Positions 57,755-64,000 of a stretch of 64,000 nucleotides of DNA are shown one piece after another; positions within the stretch are counted from its first letter, which is position 1; each line of letters opens with the position of its first letter. Below the pieces are notes generated by a model that was given only the letters and a program-made list of their open reading frames with translations, was not told the DNA's origin and searched no databases. Origin of the DNA: a bacterium (GTDB lineage Bacteria; Bacillota; Clostridia; Oscillospirales; Ruminococcaceae). Location of the stretch: contig SFVK01000004.1 in the NCBI GenBank assembly GCA_004561545.1, positions 1 through 64,000 of the forward strand, read 5' to 3'. Both the position numbers and the translations under genes were made by a program.

Positions 57755-59197
57755 ATGAAAGCTTTTATGGACAAGGACTTCCTTCTGGAAACCCCTACCG
57801 CGCAGCACCTTTACCATGATTATGCTGAGAAGCTGCCCATCATTGACTATCACTGCCACATTCCCCCGCAGGAAATTTATGAGGATCGCCGCTTTGAGAA
57901 TATTGCCCAGGTCTGGCTGGGCGGCCATCAGGTTCTGGCGGACGGTTCGGATTACTACTTTGGCGACCATTACAAGTGGCGCGTCATGCGCTCCAACGGC
58001 GTGCCCGAGGAGTACATCACCGGCGACAAGCCCGACCGCGAGCGCTTTCAGAAGTTTGCCGAGTCCCTGGAAATGGCCATCGGCAACCCCATGTACACCT
58101 GGTGCCATCTGGAGCTGAAAAAGTACTTTGGCTACGAGGGGGTGCTCAACGGCGACACCGCTGAGGAAGTGTGGAATCTGTGCAACGACAAGCTGCAGAA
58201 CGATCCCAAGATGACCGTCCGCGGCCTGATCGAGCAGAGCAACGTGGCCATGGTGGGCACCACCGACGATCCCGTTGACACGCTGGAATGGCACAAGAAG
58301 ATCAAGGAAGACCCCTCCATCTCTGTGGTGGTGGCTCCCTCCTTCCGCCCCGACAAGGCGCTGAACATCCGCAAGCCCGGCTTTGTGGACTACATCCACA
58401 AGCTGGAAGAGGTGGTCGGCCGCAAGTTTGCCTGCGCCGACTGTGTGGTGGGCGCCCTGGACGAGCGTTTGCAGTTCTTTGTCTCGATGGGCTGCCGCGC
58501 CTCTGACCACGGCCTGGACTATGTGCCCTTCGTGGAGACCGATGCCGATAAAGCCACCGCCGCCTTCAAGAAGGCCATGGCCGGCGAGGCCCTGACCCAG
58601 GAGGAGGGCGACGCCTACACCACCTACCTGCTCATCCAGTTGGGCCGTCTGTACAAGAAATACAACGTTGTCATGCAGATCCATTACAGCTGCCTGCGCA
58701 ACGTCAACGAGAAGATGTACAAAAAGCTGGGCCCCGACACCGGCTATGACATGATCGCCGTGACCGATGGTTCTGCCTCCATCAGCAGCCTGCTGTCCGC
58801 GCTGACCGCCACCGGCGAATGCCCCAAGACCATCCTGTACAGCCTGAACCCGGCCGACTTCGATATGCTGGGCACCGTGCTCGGCCCCTTCCAGGATGAC
58901 GAGGTCCCCGGCAAGATCCAGCTCGGCTCCGCCTGGTGGTTCTGCGACACCGACGACGGCATGTACCAGCAGATGCGCACGCTGGCCCGCCTGGGCCTGC
59001 TGGGCAACTTCATCGGTATGCTCACCGACAGCCGCAGCTTCCTGAGCTACACCCGTCATGAGCTGTTCCGCCGCCTGATGTGCAACCTCATCGGCAACTG
59101 GGTGGAGAACGGCCAGTACCCCAACGACGAGAAGGCCCTCAAGAAGATTGTGGAGGGCATCAGCTACTACAACGCCAAGCGGTACTTCTCCCTGTAA
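57755..59197 (+). CDS. uxaC: Glucuronate isomerase (uronate isomerase)
   Basis: A 480-residue amidohydrolase-fold isomerase converting D-glucuronate to fructuronate and D-galacturonate to tagaturonate. The N-terminal metal motif is IIDYHCHIPP (about 27-36), followed by DNEMAIGNP-type helices and VCAPSFRPDKALN-like residues (VVVAPSFRPDKALNI near 191-205). The C-terminal ALAL-type motif LLGNFIGMLTDSRSFLSYTRHELFRR is recognisable in parts (TDSRSFLSYTRHE). AAGGAG precedes the ATG. It has its own promoter, divergent from uxaB. Confidence 0.95.
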   Translation: MKAFMDKDFLLETPTAQHLYHDYAEKLPIIDYHCHIPPQEIYEDRRFENIAQVWLGGHQVLADGSDYYFGDHYKWRVMRSNGVPEEYITGDKPDRERFQKFAESLEMAIGNPMYTWCHLELKKYFGYEGVLNGDTAEEVWNLCNDKLQNDPKMTVRGLIEQSNVAMVGTTDDPVDTLEWHKKIKEDPSISVVVAPSFRPDKALNIRKPGFVDYIHKLEEVVGRKFACADCVVGALDERLQFFVSMGCRASDHGLDYVPFVETDADKATAAFKKAMAGEALTQEEGDAYTTYLLIQLGRLYKKYNVVMQIHYSCLRNVNEKMYKKLGPDTGYDMIAVTDGSASISSLLSALTATGECPKTILYSLNPADFDMLGTVLGPFQDDEVPGKIQLGSAWWFCDTDDGMYQQMRTLARLGLLGNFIGMLTDSRSFLSYTRHELFRRLMCNLIGNWVENGQYPNDEKALKKIVEGISYYNAKRYFSL

Positions 59198-59214
59198 TTG
59201 ATCTGACACCGTTT

Positions 59215-59247
59215 CGCCCTGCGGCTCTCCGCAGGGCGGATTTTTTT
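59215..59247 (+). terminator. uxaC terminator
   Basis: The 10-bp stem CGCCCTGCGG/CCGCAGGGCG (59215-59224 with 59229-59238, loop CTCT) is followed by seven T. Confidence 0.95.
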
Positions 59248-59260
59248 GCCCCTGCGCCAA

Positions 59261-59293
59261 CAAAAATCCGGGAGAGCGGCGCTCTTCCCGGAT
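59261..59293 (-). terminator. Terminator of the YbaK-like gene
   Basis: ATCCGGGAGAGC pairs with GCTCTTCCCGGAT (59266-59277 with 59281-59293), followed on the minus strand by a five-base U run. Confidence 0.85.
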
Positions 59294-59307
59294 GGTTCTG
59301 CTGTCCG

Positions 59308-59784
59308 TTATGCCTGCCAGCCCTTGGCGATGTCCACCCAGCCGGCAAAATTCTGAACGGCGCGCTCCAGCTCCGGCACCGTCAACCGCACAGCGGAGGC
59401 CGCCGTGCCTGCGGCGGGGAACACCACGTCAAACCGGCGCAGGCTCTCGTCCAGGTAGACCTGCACACCGGGACGGATATCAAAGGGGCAGACCCCGCCC
59501 ATGGGGTGGCCCACCTGTTCCACCAGATTCTCGGGGCGGATCATGGACGCCTTGCAGTGGAATTTGGCTTTAAATTTGGGGTTATCCACCTTGCCGTCCC
59601 CCGCAATGACAATGAGAACAGGCTGCCCCGCCACATCGAAAGCCATCGTTTTGGCGATGCGGGCCGGCTCGCAGCCCAGATCGGCGGCGGCCTCGGCCAC
59701 CGTAGCGCTGGACTGGGTGAATTCCATCACCCGGTCCGCCAGGCCGAAGCCCGCAAGATATTCTTTGACTTGTTCAATTGCCAT
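59308..59784 (-). CDS. YbaK/EbsC-type aminoacyl-tRNA deacylase-like protein
   Basis: A 158-residue single-domain protein of the YbaK/ProX editing superfamily, which hydrolyses mischarged tRNAs such as Cys- or Ala-tRNA(Pro). Typical features are ARIAKTMAFDVAG (catalytic-Lys region), VIAGDGKVD, HPMGGVCPFD (GxxPG-like loop) and LTVPELER near the end. The ATG at 59784 has AAGGA nine bases upstream; a TTG three codons earlier overlaps that site. The specificity is unknown. It opens a minus-strand group just after uxaC. Confidence 0.85.
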   Translation of the reverse strand: MAIEQVKEYLAGFGLADRVMEFTQSSATVAEAAADLGCEPARIAKTMAFDVAGQPVLIVIAGDGKVDNPKFKAKFHCKASMIRPENLVEQVGHPMGGVCPFDIRPGVQVYLDESLRRFDVVFPAAGTAASAVRLTVPELERAVQNFAGWVDIAKGWQA

Positions 59785-59806
59785 TGTTTCCAATCCTTCT
59801 CAGTTG

Positions 59807-60346
59807 TTATTTTTCCTTGCCCAAAAGCTCAGTGCGGATGTACCGGAAGCAGGCATCCTCGCCCTGATCCCGCAGGATGAGCAGGCAGGTTTCCAGTTGG
59901 CGGCGGGTTTCGGGGTGAAGGATATAGTGATCTTTGCTGTGGTCGTAATACTCCCAGGCACAGGCATCGGTGTAGGCCTCCCCCTTGTAATTCTTGCTGG
60001 CGGCAATGCGGTCACAGACCATCTCGGCCACATAGCGGTTGGGCATCCGCATACCTGCCATGGCGTGGTCGCCCTCGGGGGAATAGTCGATCCAGTATTC
60101 CAGATGATGTTTGTTGCGGCCCTTGTGGTGCAGCCAGGCGGCGCTGTAACCCACCGCCTGGCGCTGGGCGTTATTGGGGCTGCAGGTTCCCTGCCAGTAT
60201 TTGGCCCCCGCCCAGAACTCCACCGGCGCGAGCTTGCTCAGATCATGGGTCAGGCCCTGCCAGTACAGGCCGCAGCGAAAACAAGCCTTCATGACCAGCA
60301 TTTTGTGGTGATGAATGGTTTTGTAATGCTTGATGGGGTGCCACAT
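59807..60346 (-). CDS. DUF5662 family protein
   Basis: A 179-residue cytoplasmic protein matching the DUF5662 group. It is rich in His, Trp and Asp, with HYKTIHHHKMLVMKACF, LTHDLSKLAPVEFW (about 32-45), WLHHKGRNKHHLEYW (about 71-85) and a conserved HPETRRQLE end. The HD and HH pairs resemble a metal-binding helical fold like HD hydrolases, but no activity is established. It lies 22 bases upstream of the YbaK-like gene. The cysteine in FRCG and the HH pairs may bind metal. Confidence 0.8.
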   Translation of the reverse strand: MWHPIKHYKTIHHHKMLVMKACFRCGLYWQGLTHDLSKLAPVEFWAGAKYWQGTCSPNNAQRQAVGYSAAWLHHKGRNKHHLEYWIDYSPEGDHAMAGMRMPNRYVAEMVCDRIAASKNYKGEAYTDACAWEYYDHSKDHYILHPETRRQLETCLLILRDQGEDACFRYIRTELLGKEK

Positions 60347-60416
60347 GGCGCTTCCCTCCCCTCCCGGGATTTATTGTAATACAAATCCCGCCGGGGTGCA
60401 AGCCCGGCGGGCAGGT

Positions 60417-61754
60417 TCAGCGTTTGTGCAGCAGCGCTTTGGCCCCACAGCAGATCAGCGCAGCCAGCACCATACCGCTGACCGGCACAAAGGCAAAATG
60501 CCACAGCATGGGCACCAGATGGGTATGGACATAGCTGTGCGCCTTGGAGAGCACCATCCAGGAAAGCGGCGCGGCAAAGCTGAGCACCCAGACGCAGAAC
60601 AGCGGGAACAGCTCCCGCGACGCAGCTCTGCCCCGCCCCCGGAGCGCCAGCGCACAGAGCACAAAGCCCGCCAGCACCGCCACGGCCAGCGGCAGCAGCG
60701 TGACGGTGACAGGGCCAATCTGCACAAGCGGCTCGTTGATTTCCAGCAGATAGCGGCGGAGCACCTGAACCACCGTCACATCGCTGACCGCGCCGTCGGT
60801 CAGGCTGACCCGGCTGGTGACGGCGCCGCTGAGGTTGGCCCAGCTCTTTTCCGCGCTGCCGTAATACGCCATGCCCTGAAGGAACCATACCCCCAGCGCC
60901 GCAGCCACGCCGCCCAGCGCGCAAAGGCCGGCGGCCGTCATCCGGCCCACCCAGGGGCGCGCCGGGCGGCGGGCGCAGAGCGCCTCGGCCCAGCAGAACA
61001 CCAGCGGGATTTCGCACAGGATGAGAAACACCGAGATAAACTCAAAGCCGCACATACAGCGCACCAGACAGGCGGCAAACACCAAAAAATAACACCAGCG
61101 CGGCGTTTTGCCCCTTGCCCGGGTGACGGCGCAGAGCAGCAGCCCGGCCAGCGCCGGCAGCCACCAGGTCCACAGGCACCAGTACAGATCCTTCATACCG
61201 CGCTGGGGCCAGGGGGCAAAAACCGCCGCAGTCAGCCAGGCCAGCGCGGGCCCCCAGCCGATGCCGTACCCCACTGCCAGGCAGATACAGAGGGTAGCGG
61301 CATAAAAGAGAATGCTGTTGGCGGTATAAAGCATGGTCTCCCGCGCCTCGCCGCTGTCCTCAAACACCGAGAGCACCTTGTTGAGGATGCCAAACCCCCA
61401 ACCCTGAAGCCCCGACTGGTGGGTGTAGGCCTGGAACTGCGCGGGGTCCACGGGAGTGTTGTCCCGGTACCAGTAGCGGTTCTGCTGGTCGCTCCAATCC
61501 TGGGTATAGACCCCCATAAAGCCGCCGGGGCTGTGCTGGTTCTGCTGCATTTGCAGCATCCGGCCAAAGACCAGCGTCTGGGAACCGTTGTCCCAAAAGC
61601 CGGTGAGATAACTGCTGCCGTTATGCCGCCAGAGGGTCAGCCCCACGCTGAGCAGCAAAATCGCCGCGGCGGTCAGCAGCCACCGGGCGACGCGGCAGAT
61701 TTGTTTTTTCCGTTTGGTTGCCTTCAATTTCATTGCTCCCACTGATGGCAGCAC
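60417..61754 (-). CDS. Polytopic membrane protein of unknown function
   Basis: A 445-residue membrane protein with a Lys/Arg-rich cytoplasmic start (MKLKATKRKKQICRVARW) and about ten hydrophobic helices. The first is followed by a large hydrophilic, probably external loop (about 50-130) rich in Trp, Tyr and Gln, for example GFMGVYTQDWSDQQNRYWY. The topology resembles lipid-linked-sugar glycosyltransferases or polymer ligases, but no DxD or other decisive motif was found. The start is uncertain: GTG at 61754 (AGGA 5 bases upstream) or ATG at 61733. It stands alone between the MBL hydrolase and DUF5662 genes. Confidence 0.6.
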   Translation of the reverse strand: MLPSVGAMKLKATKRKKQICRVARWLLTAAAILLLSVGLTLWRHNGSSYLTGFWDNGSQTLVFGRMLQMQQNQHSPGGFMGVYTQDWSDQQNRYWYRDNTPVDPAQFQAYTHQSGLQGWGFGILNKVLSVFEDSGEARETMLYTANSILFYAATLCICLAVGYGIGWGPALAWLTAAVFAPWPQRGMKDLYWCLWTWWLPALAGLLLCAVTRARGKTPRWCYFLVFAACLVRCMCGFEFISVFLILCEIPLVFCWAEALCARRPARPWVGRMTAAGLCALGGVAAALGVWFLQGMAYYGSAEKSWANLSGAVTSRVSLTDGAVSDVTVVQVLRRYLLEINEPLVQIGPVTVTLLPLAVAVLAGFVLCALALRGRGRAASRELFPLFCVWVLSFAAPLSWMVLSKAHSYVHTHLVPMLWHFAFVPVSGMVLAALICCGAKALLHKR

Positions 61755-61820
61755 CGCATTCCTGCCAGCCGCGCCTTACGCACTGCTTTGGCATGGAGAG
61801 GGACGCGGTACCGCCTGGTT

Positions 61821-63434
61821 TTATCGGTCCCACTTGTCACACAGGCTGGCAATCTGGCTGGCAAACCGGGCCAGATCCTTGTTGGCGCCGCCACGGTTGT
61901 GCTCAATGACCACCATCAGGCGCTTGCCCATATTGACCAGCCGCTCAAAGGCGGCACTGGTGCGGGGCTTTGCCGCCTCGGACGGCTCGGGACTGGCAAG
62001 GGGAACGGTATTGCCCTGACGCAGCAGGGTAACCTTGCCCCCGCTCAGCTCATAGACTGCGCCGTTATAGGGCGCTTCGGCGGGAATGCCCTCCGCCATC
62101 AGCTCCCGGGCAAAGCCCTCGGCCACATGGTCCTCGCCATGATTCACAAAAACATGGCGGGGTTTCGGGTCAAAATGACGAATCCACCGCAGCAGCCCTT
62201 CCCGGTCGGCGTGGCCCGAAAGGCCGGTCATCTGGCGGATCTGGGCGTTCACCTGCACCGTCTCGCCGAACAGGCGCACCTCGTCGGCGCCCTCCAGCAG
62301 CGCGCGGCCCAGGGTTCCTGGGGACTGGAACCCCACAAAAAGCACGGTGCATTCCCCGCGCCACAGATTATGCTTGAGGTGGTGCCGGATGCGCCCGGCA
62401 TCGCACATACCGGAGGCGGAGAGAATGACCTTGGGCACCGTGTCCATGTTGATGGCCACCGAGTCCTCTTTTGTCTCGCTGATGTGCAGTCCGGGGAAGC
62501 TCAGCGGGTTCTGCCCTGCCTGCACCAGGGCCAGTGCCTCCTCATCATAGCAGTCCATGAAGTTCTCCCGGAAGATGGTGGTGGACTTGCTGGCCAGCGG
62601 GCTGTCCACATAGACAGGGAAATCCTCGTGGCCGTGAACGAGATGGGCGGCCTTGATCTGGCGGATAAAATACAGCATTTCCTGGGTGCGGCCCACGGCA
62701 AAGGCGGGAATGACCACATTGCCGCCGCGGTCAAAGGTTTCCTGCAAAATGCCGGCCAGCTCCGCCACATAGTCGGGGCGCGGGGGATGGACGCGGTCGC
62801 CGTAGGTGGATTCCATCACCACATAATCCGCCCGGATCAGATCATGGGGGTCACGGATCAGCGGCTGGTTCCTGTTGCCGATGTCGCCAGAAAACACAAT
62901 GGTCTGGGTTTCCCCGTTTTCGGTCACCCGCAGCGTGATGGAAGCACTGCCCAGAAGATGGCCCACATCGGTAAAAACCACCGTCACGCCGGGAAAAATT
63001 TCAATTTTCTCCTCATAGCGGCAGGGACGGAACTGGGTCATGACGCTGACGGCGTCCTGCACGGTATAGTCCGGTTCCACCGGGTCCCGGCCGCTGCGCT
63101 GGGCCTTGCGGTTCTTCCACTCGGCCTCCTGCTCCTGGATGTGGGCGGAGTCCTCCAGCATAATTTCACACAGGTCTGCGGTGGCGTCGGTGGTGTAGAC
63201 GGGGCCGCGGAACCCGTTTTTGTACAGATAGGGAATGCGCCCCGAATGGTCAATGTGGGCATGGGTGAGCAGAAGGGCCTCGATCTCGCCGGGGGCACAG
63301 GGCAGGCCGTCGTTCTCATAGACGTCCCGGCCCTGTTCCATGCCGCAGTCCACAAGAAAGCGGTGCCCGCCGGTTTCCACCAGGGTGCAGCTGCCGGTCA
63401 CTTCCCGGGCAGCGCCCAAAAATGTCAGCTTCAT
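61821..63434 (-). CDS. Metallo-beta-lactamase/beta-CASP RNA-hydrolase-type protein
   Basis: A 537-residue protein of the MBL fold with an inserted beta-CASP domain, similar to the CPSF/YSH1-like exonucleases. The zinc motif is THAHIDHSG (57-65), with the second His region DVGHLLGSASI. The beta-CASP motif C PAFAVGRTQE and LSASGMCDAGRI precede GLSGHADREGLL and VNHGE. It probably processes RNA, though some relatives act on other esters. The last 60 residues are a short helical extension ending CDKWDR. GGAGG lies upstream of the ATG. Confidence 0.88.
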   Translation of the reverse strand: MKLTFLGAAREVTGSCTLVETGGHRFLVDCGMEQGRDVYENDGLPCAPGEIEALLLTHAHIDHSGRIPYLYKNGFRGPVYTTDATADLCEIMLEDSAHIQEQEAEWKNRKAQRSGRDPVEPDYTVQDAVSVMTQFRPCRYEEKIEIFPGVTVVFTDVGHLLGSASITLRVTENGETQTIVFSGDIGNRNQPLIRDPHDLIRADYVVMESTYGDRVHPPRPDYVAELAGILQETFDRGGNVVIPAFAVGRTQEMLYFIRQIKAAHLVHGHEDFPVYVDSPLASKSTTIFRENFMDCYDEEALALVQAGQNPLSFPGLHISETKEDSVAINMDTVPKVILSASGMCDAGRIRHHLKHNLWRGECTVLFVGFQSPGTLGRALLEGADEVRLFGETVQVNAQIRQMTGLSGHADREGLLRWIRHFDPKPRHVFVNHGEDHVAEGFARELMAEGIPAEAPYNGAVYELSGGKVTLLRQGNTVPLASPEPSEAAKPRTSAAFERLVNMGKRLMVVIEHNRGGANKDLARFASQIASLCDKWDR

Positions 63435-63463
63435 GGCGCGGACCTCCTTTGGGGGGAACTGAT

Positions 63464-64000
63464 TTATTTGCGCCCGGCGCCCCGCTGAGGTGCTTCGGGC
63501 AGCGTGAAGGGGCTGGCAAAGTTGCCGGTCACATCGTTGAGGTTCATGCGGACATCCCAGAACACATCGCCGTAATCCCGCAGAATTTCGGCGCCGGGAT
63601 CGTTCAGGGCGGCCAGAGTGGCGGTATCGGTGACCAGCAGCGCGGCGCCGTCGGTGACCTGATAGGCCAGCAGGCTTTCCTCATAGGTGCGGCTCACCGT
63701 GCCGGAACCGATGAGGGTGCCGATGGCGGCGGAGGTCGTTTTGACCAGAACCAGCCGCTGCCCGGCGGGCAGCGCGTCACACAAAGCACCCCGGGTGATC
63801 TCGCCGAATTCCAGCTCACTGACGCCGCCCGCCAGTGCGGTCAGCGGCAGATCCTGCGTCCCGGCGGGCCAGCTGTCCCGATCGCCGTCGGCACAGGCCT
63901 CATAGAAGGAGGCAATATAGTTGCCAAAGCTGATGGTCTTGGAGGTGGTTTCGTTTTCGGCAAAAGTGAAGAGCGTCTGCTCCCAGACCTCCGCATCGCC
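63464..64000 (-). CDS. 5'-nucleotidase C-terminal-domain-like protein, 3' part (runs off the window)
   Basis: The frame is open from the window edge (64000) to a stop at 63464, giving 178 visible residues. The stretch LAGGVSELEFGEITRGALCDALPAGQRLVLVKT resembles the C-terminal substrate-binding domain of 5'-nucleotidase/UshA-type phosphatases, in particular the GxxxLxxGEIxxxDL pattern (read here as ELEFGEITRGAL). The catalytic metallophosphatase part would lie beyond the window. The tail (about 60 residues) is unlike that family. The assignment is tentative; the MBL gene starts 30 bases after its stop. Confidence 0.5.
   Translation of the reverse strand, partial: GDAEVWEQTLFTFAENETTSKTISFGNYIASFYEACADGDRDSWPAGTQDLPLTALAGGVSELEFGEITRGALCDALPAGQRLVLVKTTSAAIGTLIGSGTVSRTYEESLLAYQVTDGAALLVTDTATLAALNDPGAEILRDYGDVFWDVRMNLNDVTGNFASPFTLPEAPQRGAGRK

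Overview
The window reads as a stretch of chromosome from a GC-rich (roughly 60 percent by eye), strictly anaerobic Firmicute. A gut Oscillospiraceae/Ruminococcaceae member of the Faecalibacterium-Subdoligranulum-Gemmiger type fits best. This is inferred from a class III (anaerobic) ribonucleotide reductase, two tRNA-sensing T-box leaders, a Firmicutes-type 6S RNA, Firmicutes-style BirA and NrdR control sites, strong AGGAGG ribosome binding sites with frequent TTG/GTG starts, and genes for sucrose and pectin-type sugar acids. No rRNA, tRNA, CRISPR array or intact mobile element was found. The only mobile trace is a truncated transposase.

Layout. 0.2-5.1 kb: a sucrose operon on the minus strand (LacI-type regulator, PTS EIIBC, GH32 hydrolase, fructokinase) with three matching operators. 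5.3-9 kb: a small acidic membrane protein and divergent nrdG/nrdD with paired NrdR boxes. 9.2-15 kb: a heavy-metal permease, a transposase fragment, a 1212-residue protein that looks like a catalytically dead P1B-type ATPase with a huge disordered tail, and rlmB. 15-18 kb: a cluster of DnaA-box-like 9-mers, a class B PBP and MreC. 18-24.8 kb: amidohydrolase, HAD phosphatase, deoxyinosine glycosylase, then an XpaC-TelA-LemA-TPM cluster. 24.8-28 kb: an ECF transporter (EcfT, fused double ATPase, UPF0397 S component). 28-32 kb: an acyltransferase/esterase/zinc-ribbon membrane protein operon and a DMT transporter.

32-35 kb: an IclR regulator divergent from KDPG aldolase and KDG kinase. 35-39.7 kb: birA-bioY behind a BirA operator, ruvX, uppS, a lipoprotein cyclophilin and a DUF1292 protein. 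39.7 kb: 6S RNA, then a cysteine-less peroxiredoxin-like protein. 40.7-48.8 kb: the branched-chain amino acid block ilvB-ilvN-ilvC-ilvD behind a T-box, a DUF815 ATPase and ilvA. 49-59.2 kb: hexuronate genes kduI-kduD, a T-box-controlled cstA, an aldose-epimerase-like gene, uxaA, uxaB and uxaC. 59.3-64 kb: a YbaK-type deacylase, DUF5662 protein, polytopic membrane protein, MBL/beta-CASP hydrolase and the 3' part of a 5'-nucleotidase-like gene.

Together, uxaC, uxaB and uxaA turn glucuronate/galacturonate into 2-keto-3-deoxygluconate (KDG), kduI and kduD bring in the unsaturated-pectin product, and kdgK plus the KDPG aldolase finish to pyruvate and glyceraldehyde-3-phosphate. Pyruvate and threonine-derived 2-ketobutyrate feed the ilv genes. 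The features judged most worth following are the pseudo-P-type ATPase, the T-box in front of cstA, the DnaA-box-like cluster away from any dnaA gene, and the paired operators in front of nrd, kdu/kdg and bio genes.
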